Assembly: GCA_014843695.1 (NCBI GenBank)
Contig: CM026393.1
Location: 5,232,961 to 5,296,960 of the forward strand
Source of the DNA: Archivesica marissinica
Lineage: Eukaryota; Mollusca; Bivalvia; Venerida; Vesicomyidae
Reading direction: 5' to 3'
DNA length: 64,000 nt
The position numbers and the translations under genes were made by a program. Shown in pieces: positions 1-12,500 of the stretch. The notes beneath the pieces are model-generated. The model was given only the letters and a program-made list of their open reading frames with translations. It made no database searches and had not been told where the DNA came from. The first letter of the stretch is position 1. The number at the start of each line of letters is the position of its first letter.

Positions 1-318
1 TCGTGCTACTCAATGTTACTCGTGCTAATAATGCTACTCGTGCTAATAATGCTACTCGTGCTACTCAATGCTACTCGTGCTCTAATCGTGCTAATAATGC
101 TACTCGTGCTACTCAATGCTACTCGTGCTACTCAATGTTACTCGTGCTCTAATCGTGCTAATAACGCTACTCGTGCTAATAATGCTACTTGTGCTAATAA
201 TGCTACTCGTGCTAATAGCGCTACTCTTGCTAATAATGCTACTCGTGCTAATAATGCTACTCGTGCTAATAATGCTACTCGCGCTAATAATGCTACTCGT
301 GTTAATACTGCTACTCTG
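1..318. repeat. Short-period satellite, about 18-bp unit
   Basis: An imperfect tandem array of a unit reading roughly GCTACTCGTGCTAATAAT, with sub-repeats of 9 bp, fills the left edge and probably continues outside the window. Several overlapping open frames exist here in all phases only because the unit length is a multiple of three; none is credible as a gene. Confidence 0.9.
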
Positions 319-404
319 TGAAATATAATTCGACAACACACTGAAACAAACACATATCCTCTATGTGACCATACATGATACAACTGGAATATTGCCCTAC
401 ATTA

Positions 405-1167
<763 letters not shown>

Positions 1168-1176
1168 ACGCAGGTT

Positions 1177-1415
1177 AGTTAATACAAATTTAGTTTAGCT
1201 CGATTGGGAAACAAGTTCTTCCAACTTATATTAATCACTCTCGGGACCTCATTCCTGATGGAATCCATCGCCGTGAGGGAGAGAGAAGAGGCAACGTGGA
1301 ATTTAAATGCCTTGCCTAAGGGTACAATCGTAGCGGCTCCAGCGGGGCTCGAACTCCGGACCTTTCGCACCTGAAGCGAACGCGCATCCACTGCGCTATC
1401 ACGACTTCCACTTAA
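1177..1415 (-). mobile_element. tRNA-derived SINE, family A, copy 1
   Basis: Read on the minus strand the element starts with a tRNA-like head containing an A-box-like block (ATAGCGCAGTGGAT) and a B-box-like block (GAGTTCGAGCCCC). A conserved body follows with CCTTAGGCAAGGCATTTAAA and ends near an AT-rich tail. It is flanked by the 9-bp direct repeat ACGCAGGTT at 1168-1176 and 1416-1424, as expected for LINE-mediated insertion. Other copies in this window lie at 11641, 18442, 41042 and 50723. Confidence 0.85.
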
Positions 1416-1424
1416 ACGCAGGTT

Positions 1425-2600
1425 GCTTTCTCATCAATGCTACAAGTATGTACATAGTATGTATGTCTACTCACAGAATTAAATACTGTTTAAACTAAAT
1501 ACAAAATGGCCGCCACTCGAGTTAAATCAGTGAAATAGCCAAATGGCATGGTGGATCCCCGTGCGGGTTTTGCTGAATCCAATTGTGATAGCATTTTGAT
1601 GATTTGAGGTCAATGTCAACTTCTCAAGGTCATCTTCGTGGTAATTATTGTGTTAATTATCATCTCCTCCAGACTGGAGCTGTGAGAAAGTTAGGGGAAA
1701 GTATCCGTTGTTTGTTCATACTTCTACTAGGAGCAAAATTAAACAACGGGCATGTCCGAATATAATATATGTATGAAGTGTGTGCTTAGAGTTTATATAT
1801 GTCTGACTGCCCGAGGGTGATGCACCAAATATCGAGCACCCGTTTGAGGTTTGACCCAGACGTACATGTATATGCTTCACATCTTAAATAGTTGTATTAT
1901 ATGTAATTGTTAAATAGTTCGAATGGGTAAAGATGAAATGGCATTGCATGCGAGTGTCCCGTTTTAATGTGCAGTCAAGCCTGTCTTAAACAGCCAACCA
2001 AGGGAATGACAGAATGTGCATGCTTAGGTTTTCAAAGTATATAAAAGAAGGCGTATGGTATATATGTATATTATTAAATTATGTTGTATTCATTATCAAA
2101 TCAAGGGCAGTAACACTAATTGTGGTATGTTATATAATTTAAGTGTTATGGCATTACTGTTAATTGGTGACGGTGGAACTATTGAACATTTTAATGAATT
2201 CAAGGGAGTATTTTGTATCAATACAAGTGCAATAACCCTGGTTTTATTATTGTAATTTGGTAATGTAGGACAACATCGCACAATGGTAGTGCAATTATAT
2301 TTTTAGTTTGATGACATTCTATATAGCGGTTGCTATTTATTGAATATTTAATCAATTAATGGGGCATAACTCTGGTGTTATTGACCGGATCCTGATACAA
2401 GTTATTCGTTCATCTGTGTACTGTGGTGATATATAATTGTTATGCTTTTTATTTTCTATTCAGCGGTTATTTTGTGACATTAAGAATTGTATACAGTAGA
2501 ACTTTAGCTGCTCATTAAGCTTCATGATGATTAAGGTGTCCTTAAATAGAAGTGTACGCACGCTTGGTTATGATCGTTCTTTGCAAGATGTCTAATGTAT
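1425..2600. other. Unassigned non-coding stretch
   Basis: No feature recognised. Short open frames at 2055-2281 on both strands look accidental. Confidence 0.5.
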
Positions 2601-2607
2601 AAAGGGC

Positions 2608-2656
<49 letters not shown>
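2608..2656. repeat. (GA)n microsatellite
   Basis: About 24 uninterrupted GA dinucleotides. Confidence 0.95.
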
Positions 2657-2659
<3 letters not shown>

Positions 2660-2898
2660 GGGCAGCATGTGGCTACGACTAAAAGCTGGGATATATTATA
2701 ATATGATAGCAGTGCTCATCCAATGTCAAAAAAATTGGATAACATACATACTATGCCCATTAAGTAGAACCTATTTTTAGGGAGAAGTGGGCCCCCAGGC
2801 GGCGAGGTCAGGGTACATAGGGTGACCAATTCGCCCAGGTCGCCCTCTAAAAGGAGCTCTGTACAGTAAAATGTAACGTTGACCAGACTGGAAATGAT

Positions 2899-2994
2899 TA
2901 ATGCAGTATAGCATGTGTAGGGCGACATGTTAATGCAGTATAGCATGTGTAGGGCGACATGTTAATGCAGTATAGCATGTGTAGGGCGACATGT
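2899..2994. repeat. 32-bp unit in three tandem copies
   Basis: Three near-identical copies of a unit containing TATAGCATGTGTAGGGCGAC, spaced 32 bp apart. Confidence 0.9.
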
Positions 2995-3448
2995 TATTAA
3001 CATAATAACAATAACAGTAGGAAAGCCTCAAATCCATGCTTCTGGATATGTACTATTATTGAATATAATATTAAAGATCTCTGTAATATGTCCCGCTAAA
3101 ATATCACCAATTTCTATGAAGTACTCCCTATTATAACCGGACGCATTGCTGCGAGTTACTGATTATTAATGTGATTAAAATGATCATACACTCGTGATGA
3201 TTTCATACTCGTTTCATTATTTATGGCATGAAATTACCATTCGCGTAAGATCCTATGTGTGTGTAATGTTTATGTTATCTTATTTTCAGATACGTTCAAA
3301 CTATCGTACGTCACGTCATTGGAAGATCGAAATACCGCGCAACCGAAACCACACAACCGAAGGCGGACACTTTAGGGTGAATTGATAAGAAATTAAGGAA
3401 GATACCGCAGCTACTGGGCTTCAGCGAGTATCATTTACGAACAGAACT

Positions 3449-3596
3449 ATGGGAATGGATGCCGTAAATGACGACAATGAGTCCGACAATTACAATGTCC
3501 GATGTGGATACGGACGTTGTCGACCAGACATACTTCAGAAATGCAACAATTCCAAATGTTTGCTCGTCATACTTTGCGCATTCTCCACGACCCTAG
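3449..3596 (+). CDS. OATP exon 1 (N-terminus, start of TM1)
   Basis: Encodes residues 1-49 and the first base of codon 50. An acidic and Asn-rich N-terminus leads into CGYGRC and the hydrophobic stretch CLLVILCAF. The donor is G|GTAAGA at 3597. The putative acceptor TTTTCAG at 3283-3289 could begin this exon with a 5' UTR portion. Confidence 0.88.
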
Positions 3597-6500
3597 GTAA
3601 GATACTGCTTTACCATCCTGAAACGTATTATGCCCACCTCACCCCTAATTGGTGTGTAGCTTACGCCGGTACGCATAGTGGTGTAAATGTGTGTACAAGA
3701 CTGCATTTTGTGATAAAAGCATGAACTGTGGTGCATGTGCAGCCAATTTGCATGCGGACTAGATAAAGCACCGGTTTGTTTTCACCCAAGACATTCGTCA
3801 AATCCAATATGGCGGCCAACATAATTGATTTCAATTATCTTAAAAACACTTGCATATTCATATGATATAGCACATTATTAATAGAGCATGCATAACCTTT
3901 GAGGAGATGTAGCAATCTGAAGAATATACATTCTCTTAAATCTTAAAGTTTTGTTAGAGATCTTAAATGAGAAAGTTGGCAGTTTCTTACGGAGGTTGGT
4001 GCACCCAAGTACTGGTTAACCGCTGGAGCCTGCCCAGGAAAGGTGTTGTTAGGTAAACTGCCCGCCGGCGATATAGCCCGAAATGGTGCTGATGCAGGCG
4101 TAAAACCCGAAATATATAATATAAGAGATCTTAAAAGCCGTTACAAGAAATATTAATTTCACTAAATAACATATTTGTGTTATCGAAAATCATTCATTAC
4201 CGTTTATAGGCTATATTGGTCAGTTATTTGCACTTGGTTTCATGCATGATGTATTGTAGATGTGTCAACAATTTTGGTATGCGTGTTCCGATTTGGCACG
4301 GTAAACATCTAGATTTCATAATATATACAATCATGTAATAGGTAACTATGGACGTTGTTGAAACTGATAAAATAATATGCATACATATGTGTTAGTATTA
4401 GTTTACAGCACGTTTATTCAGGAATGATGGCAGATATTCAGTGATCTAACATTAGTTTAAACATTAGTTATTTCAGTATTTGTACATGTAATCAAGAAAT
4501 GACCATTTTACATATAATTTAACAGCAGTAGAACGAAAGAATACTTATATAGTTCTTCTCCCTATCAATTGATTGATATACAATAGGCAAGAAAATAATA
4601 TATAATATACCAATGAAAATACGTGAAATCTATTCTAGGTATATGCTAAAGAATTTCAGAACTTAATGTAATAGTGAGTCAATAGTTTTGGATGTAAAAA
4701 AAGAAAATGGTTAATATTTAAAGGAATATTTGAAGAAAGTTCAAGAACATGAACTATCAAATCGGAGCACGAGAAGAAAAAGAGATTATTATAGAGAAAT
4801 GTGGTTGAATGTGGTCGGTTGTTGTGTCTTTCAAATCGCATTTCTTTGCGATGCCTTAAATTGTAGTGGTGACCTGCTCACATATACGTGGCTGGTTCCG
4901 ATGGCTTACTAACAATTCTTTGCATGCTGATTTAAAGCGTGGATCAAATATGCTGTATATAATGGGATTAATGGCAGAGTTTAGGAAATATGATCTGAGG
5001 AGGAATTTATACACAGCTATATCTCTATCAGACATATCATCTATGAAGTCACTCTTCACCTGACGTATTATACACAGCTCTATCTCTATCAGACATATCA
5101 TCTATAAAGTGACTCTTCACCTGACGTATTAGACATAGCTCTATCTCTATCAGACATATCATCTATAAAGTCACTCTTCACCTGACGTTTTAGACACAGC
5201 TCTATCAGACATAGCATCTATAACGTGACTCTTCACCACCTGACGTATTATACACAGCTCTATCTCTATCAGACATATCATCTATAAAGTGACTCTTCAC
5301 CTGACGTATTATACACAGCTCTATCTCTATCAGACATATCATCTATAAAGTCACTCTTCACCTGACGTATTATACACAGCTCTATCTCTATCAGACATAG
5401 CATCTATAACGTGACTCTTCACCTGACGTATTATACACAGCTCTATCTCTATCAGACATATCATCTATAAAGTGACTCTTCACCTGACGTATTATACACA
5501 GCTCTATCTCTATCAGACATATCATCTATAAAGTCACTCTTCACCTGACGTATTATACACAGCTCTATCTCTATCAGACATAGCATCTATAACGTGACTC
5601 TTCACCTGACGTATTATACACAGCTCTATCTCTATCAGACATATCATCTATAAAGTGACTCTTCACCTGACGTATTATACACAGCTCTATCTCTATCAGA
5701 CATATCATCTATAAAGTCACTCTTCACCTTGACGTATTAGACACAGCTCTATCTCTGTCAGACATATCATCTATAAATTCACTCTTCACCTGACGTATTA
5801 GACACAGCTCTATTAATGGCAGAGTTTAGAAAATATGATCTGAGGAGGTATTTATACACAGATCTATCTCTATCAGACATATCATCTATAAAGTCACTCT
5901 TCACCTGACGTATTAGAAGAAATATTAGATGTGGTAGAAAGCTCAGAAGAAATGCAAGAGTTATCAGAAACATAATGAATGCCGTTTTTCTCACACTTGA
6001 CTGACTGGGAATATGCGTTTTTCTCACACGTGACTGGCTGGGAATATGCGTTTTTCTCACACGTGACTGGCTGGGAATATGCATTATTCTCACACGTGAC
6101 TGGCTGGGAATATGCGTTTTTCTCACACGTGACTGGCTGGGAATATGCGTTTTTCTCACACGTGACTGGCTGGGAATATGCGTTTTTCTCACACGTGACT
6201 GGCTAGGAATATGCGTTTTACGCACACGTGACTGGCTGGGAATATGCGTTTTTCTCACACGTGACTGGATAGGAATATGCGTTTTTCTCACACGTGACTG
6301 GCTAGGAATATGCGTTTTTCTCACACGTGACTGGCTAGGAATATGCGTTTTTTTCACACGTGACTGGCTAGGAATATGCGTTTTTCTCACACGTGACTGA
6401 CTGGGAATATGCGTTTTACGCACAAACCTTCCAATTGTTTTATTCATTGCTCGAGCTTGATCTGACATTGACAAGCGGACACTGGTTTCCAGAGCATTTT

Positions 6501-9500
6501 CAGAAACTTCTGTTTTTATTTCTGGTTGTTGTTGGTTATTTGGTCATTACTGTTGCTGTATGGAAATGGTTTTCTCAGTTATGTCAAGCGACACGTGGAT
6601 GTAAGATAACATACTTCACATACGAGCAACATGACCACTGCTTCGTATGAATACTTTAAATTAGATAAATATTTATCAACTTATATTTACATTTACAATT
6701 ATATGTGAGATGGTACGGTGGTCGCCAGATCGGACAGGTGGGTTTTCTCTGGGTACAACTATTTATTTATACCTTAATATTACAAGTTATACCTACCTTG
6801 CGAATAATCCACCAATCAATACTACCCTACTGTTTCCTCGGGCCGGGAAGTATGTGAGATGGTACGGTGGTCGCCAGATCGGACAGGTGGGTTTTCTCTG
6901 GGTACTCCAGTTTCCTCCCACACGGATGACCACATACTTATACGCTTTCATCGGCACCAACGAGAGTGATTAATATACGTTGTTAACACTTGCTTCGCAA
7001 TCTTTGTAATATAAATAACGTTTAAACTGTAAACCTTCACCCATCACCAATACTAATTATGGCCATGGTCCCGTATTCCGGCAAGGTATGGAGACAGAAT
7101 AGTCTAAGTAAGTTGAGAGGTACGGGCAATTCTCTTTCCAAGTTGCTTGTGCAGGTTTTTAATCTGTACCATGGAAGTCACGGATGAACGCCTTTATTTA
7201 GCACACGAACAATTACAGGTTTATCGCATGGAGAGGTGCTCGTATGAACAATAAGCAACGTCGTGATGATGTCAAAACGAATGACAACGTGTAAGTATTA
7301 GTTAGACGTTGTGTACAGAGCAGTTGACAATGAAACGAAAATAAAGAACAACACTTATATAAATTACAGATGTAAATACATTAGCAGAATGTTTGACTGT
7401 TGCTAAGCCGATAGTATTCGCAAGCATCGTATCTAATTGAAGAATGAGGCCCATTTATTCACTAGTGTGAGCTTGCAATGCATCATATATCTGTAAGTTC
7501 ATGTCTTCTCGAAGGATGAGTTTAGTGAAATTTGAGGTCCAATATTGCAATAGTTTTTCTGCATTTTAGGTATTGTTGTGATTGGTGTTGTCAACCTGAA
7601 CACGCAGTCGGTGGAGAGGGTGTTCCGTTTACCCAGTTCCAGTTCGAGCCTCATTGCTAGCTCGTATGATTTCACTGCTGGTGAGTTAAAGCTATCCTTT
7701 GTCATAAGTCATTCGTCAAGGCGTCTTTTCCTATCTCCGTTTAGGTGAATCTCGTAGTTCAAGCCTCTATGCATGGTGTAACGGATACTGTATTCGCCAC
7801 GTTATCAATGGGATGTGATGATTAACAATTAAAGCATGAAAAGAAGGAGTAGAGATTACTCTCTAGAAGAGTTACTTGAATAAACCGTTGTTTTGAAATT
7901 AGTTTTTGATGTATATAGTGTTTGAGTCATTGAGTTCCATAGTGAGTCGAAAATTGGCAAACATTTCAGTGCGAATGCGGAATTAAATTAAATGAAATTA
8001 AACATTTTCAATTCCGCATTTGCTCTAAAATGTTTGTTGACTTTCAATGTCATTTCAATTTTATTATCGGCAAGAAAAAACTACTTATCTTCTTTGCATG
8101 CAATAAACTAATTGATTTAATGTTCTGTTTTAAATTTATTTCTTTGATATTATTTATAACATCATATTTTAGTGAAAATCCAATATTCCAACTTTGTCCC
8201 GATTCCTAAAATGCGCACGGACGTTTCCAGAATCGCGCAAAATCGCCCTGCGCGTTTTAAGAATACTTTAACTGCGCAACAGTATTGGAATTCCTAAAAT
8301 GTGCAGCGCGATTCTGGAATGGTCCGTTTTCCAATAATGCGCAGAACATATATATCTGCTTTCAGCCATATTAGGAGTCGTGATCAGCTTTGTCGCTTCC
8401 GGACAGCACAAGGCTCGATGGTTGGCTGGTGCAGCTGTCGTATCCGGCCTAGGTTCCCTTACTATGGCTGTGCCTCACTTCACCGCGGGGCTGTATGAAT
8501 GGCAGCATGGGGCATCAGAGAAAACGTGTAATATAGGTAAGATATGTATGCCTAGAAAAATAGAAACACATCTGTTACCAATGTTTCTAGTGTTATTCAC
8601 GTGATATTCTCAATAATACCCAATAACGAATGTATTGCATTGGCCACCTTTAATTAAAAACAAATGGAATTATTGTATCGATTCAGAAAATATAAAAGTG
8701 TTTACTTGATATCTGAAGTATTCCAGTGACATCAATCGGCGTCAACATGTAAAGTTAGATGATGACTGCTGGCTAGAATAATATGTCCGTATATTTTCTG
8801 TATTTAAATTCCCTTTGCTCCCATTATCCTCAACCTTGATAGTGATGTTACTTCTGCCAGTGTAAACAATGTGGTAACTATATTTTGTTCCGAGACAGAT
8901 CTGGATCCAGAAGCTAGAAGGTTATCACTTCCGATTTTAACTTTACCTATTGACGTCTCAGAAAGGGTTGTTATCATACAATGCCTCTTTTATGACGCCT
9001 ATAATGATTTTCTCAGTGCATATATGATATATTTCTTGATAATAGCATAATTATGTGGTATTCCAGAATATTAAAATCTAACCTATTTATAGCAACAAGT
9101 CGGCCATGTTGGAACTGATGACCCGATGCCAATAATGTGCTAATACGATTGTATAAAGATGGAACGCTAAGCGACAATACCAGCCGACGTCTGTGACGGC
9201 GAATCGAATTAGTTCCCCGGACTTCTTGCGAGTTAAGATGGGCATCATTTTAATTAGAAGCTTACTCAATCTTATCTATATTCAGATCAAGCATCGTTAG
9301 CATGCAATGCACATGTGACTGTTTTAATGATGCCATTATATTATACGAATCACTCACTATATACGTTGTTTTAGGTGTCAATGCTACTGAGGACGCTGCA
9401 TGTGAGGCAAGCACGGGTCTACACAACTACCTAAGCGTTTTCATATTGGGCATGGCCCTGCATGGGGTAGCGGGGTCTATCCTATTCACAGTAGGTGTGG

Positions 9501-12500
9501 GTCTGATCGACGACAGTGCCTCAGAGAAGCAATCCCCGCTCTATCTAGGTAAGATTATAATATAGTATTTGACAACGTACGAAAGTGCCGATCCTCGCTG
9601 TATCTATAGATCAAACTATACGATATTATTTGACAGTGTACGAAAGTACCGATCCTCACTGTATATATGTGCAATACTATAAGATATTAGTTAACAATGT
9701 ACGAAAGTACCGATCCTCACCCGACTTCACCCCTTTATGGCTTTCACCGTTCATAGGTGATGCCTTTTTCATATTATAGCGCACGTAACCCGTAAACAGT
9801 TTAAGCAACCAGCTCCAGCTCCATACTACCATACTACGTGACATACATATAATATAATCGTTGACAATGCTAGTACTTACCAGTAGTAATTGGTTGTTCT
9901 GTGTAGGTTTCTTCTACGGAGGAAGCGGTCTCGGTGCGGGAGTGGGCTACATCATCGGAGGACTGTTTCTTGATATCTACGTCGATTTCGATAAGGTGGA
10001 TACAAGCACGTAAGAATATACAGAACAATTTAGTAATTTAGACAGGCAAAAATACTCGATTACAACCACAACCATTTCAATATTGTTAACAATCATAGTA
10101 TGAAAACTCGTGTTTATTTCACCCGCTAATAATACAATAACCCTGCCTCATATTTGATCATGGAATCTACAAAAGCTACAATCCCGATATAATCGTGAAC
10201 AGTTCACGAACAGTTTAGTATCGGCCCTCAATCCATTCTAGGAAATGGACCCTATAATCAGGGGATATGAACAGTTCACGAACAGTTTAGTATCGGCCCT
10301 CAATCCATTCTAGGAAATGGACCATATAATCAGCGGATGTGAACAGTTCACGAACAGTTTAGTATCGGCCCTCAATCCATTCTAGGAAATGGACCATATA
10401 ATCAGCGGATGTGAACAGTTCACGAACAGTTTAGTATCGGCCCTCAATCCATTCTAGGAAATGGACCATATAATCAGCGGATGTGAACAGTTCACGAACA
10501 GTTTAGTATCGGCCCTCAATCCATTCTAGGAAATGGACCATATAATCAGCGGATGTGAACAGTTCACGAACAGTTTAGTATCGGCCCTCAATCCATTCTA
10601 GGAAATGGACCATATAATCAGCGGATGTGAACAGTTCACGAACAGTTTAGTATCGGCCCTCAATCCGTTCTTGGAAAAGGACAATATAATCAGCGGGTGT
10701 GTTCAATTAACGAACAGTTTAGTATCCGCCCTCAATCAATGCTAGGAAATGGACAATATAATCAGCGGATATGAACAGTTCATGAGCAGTTTAGTATCGG
10801 CCCTCAATCCGTGCTTAGAAAAGGCCAACAATATCGGTATGGTCAGCGGATGTGTTCAATTCACGAACAGTTTAGTATCCGCCCTCAATCAGTGCTTAGA
10901 AAAGGACAATAATATCGGTGTGGTCAGCTGATATGAACAATTCATGAGCAGTTTAGTATCGGCCCTCAATCCGTGCTTAGAAAAGGCCAACAATATCGGT
11001 ATGGTCAGCGGATGTGTTCAATTCACGAACAGTTTAGTATTGGCCCTCAATCCATTCTATGAAATGGACCACACTCTCATTATGATCAGCTGATATGAAC
11101 AATTCATGAGCAGTTTAGTATCGGCCCTCAATCCGTGCTTAGAAAAGGACAACAATATCGGTATGGTCAGCGGATGTGTTCAATTCACGAACAGTTTAGT
11201 ATTGGCTCTCAATCCGTGCTAACTATCTCGTTATGATCAGTGGATTTTGAAAATTAATGAGGGACAGTTCAGGGTTTTCTATTACCTCCCTTGACATATA
11301 AAGTCAGATTCATTCCGAGATGTTGCGGTTGGATAAATGTCATTTTATCAAAATAATGTTAATTAACCAATTTCTTACAGTAAATAATTATATACTGCAT
11401 GATTTCTTTCGAGACGTAATGATTTAATTAGTCACAGAGACCTCAAAAGAGACGGGAAAACAGCGTTCTCTAAGCAGGAATTGTCTCTTAATACTGGCTA
11501 ATTAACAACACAAACAGTCTCTAGTAAAGGAGTATTCAGGGGCAGTAACTGGCTAATGTTTCTCATTCACGTACAGTTTAATAGCAGCCCTCAATCCGTG
11601 TCATGTTGCCGGTTATTGTTAGGCTTAGTATGAACACTTAGTCGTGATAGCGCAGTGTTAGTACGTTCGCTTCATGTGCGAAAGGCCCTGGGTTCACGCC
11701 GAGTTGTTGCAATTACGAGTGTGCCCTTAGGCAATGTATTTAAATTACACATATCTCCCTCATGGCGATTGATTCCATCAGGTATGAGGTCTCAAGATAA
11801 ATTATATTCATTATTACCTTTATTATTGGCTGACATTTGGATGTGTACTACAAAATTATATACTATTCGACATTCTTGTAAACAAATTATTTTTTGAAAT
11901 AGTCAGTTGTCAGACTTTCACGAACAATTTAGAACATATATAAACGATATAATATCACTCAGAGGGATACAAACAACCGTACTGACCATGGACAGGATAT
12001 CTTTAGATGACGCTTTGTGGATTAATAGAGTGTTGGTGTATGAGGAATAGGAGGTAACCATTAGAATGTGGAAGACATTTGTGTTTGATGGCTGTTGTCT
12101 GGGCGCTCAGAGAAGTGCCCACCTCACTGACTTCTAAGGTGACATGAACATTGTCTTATAACATCGAACCAGCACCTCGTAGACCAACCATTTACATATT
12201 TACAAAGTCCATCAACAACATGTTGAGATATCATGAACACATCTAGAAACCACACATATGCACAGACACATCCAAAACCAATAACTCCCATTTCTACGGC
12301 TGCGGTTTGATCAAACACATTCAAACTGATAAATTCAGTGCACAAGACTCGAAACCACAATGGAATATAGTCCAGATAGCATGCAGAAATACAACGCGAT
12401 ATCGTCTGAGATATTCGCCATAGGTAAATAACCAATTTCATAAATAACTGTAATGTTCCCATTATAAAAACACTGCTATTGTATTTATTGATTCCGTTTA

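Larger units (their letters stand above)
4856..6630 (-). pseudogene. Rhodopsin-like GPCR pseudogene with internal minisatellites
   Basis: The minus strand encodes the last part of a class A GPCR: an intracellular loop 3 segment (SMSDQARAMNKTIGRFV, near 6420-6480), TM6 with TAFIMFLITLAFLLSFLPH (about 5915-5980), and TM7 with NSAINPIIYSIFDPRF followed by a short tail and stop (4856-5000). In-frame TAA-TGA stops lie upstream near 6540. Two coding segments are tandemly expanded, breaking the frame. TM7 appears twice: truncated after NSAIN on one side of the 61-bp array and complete on the other. No introns interrupt the fragment, so a processed or partial copy is possible. It lies antisense in OATP intron 1. 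The ligand class cannot be told. Confidence 0.82.

Noticed and set aside
1340..1410. Possible tRNA genes (here and at the other SINE heads)
   Set aside because: The A- and B-box-like sequences lie in repeated elements with a common body; cloverleaf pairing is not convincing, so they are SINE heads.
9087..9269. 60-codon minus-strand frame in intron 3
   Set aside because: Short, no motif, antisense within an intron.
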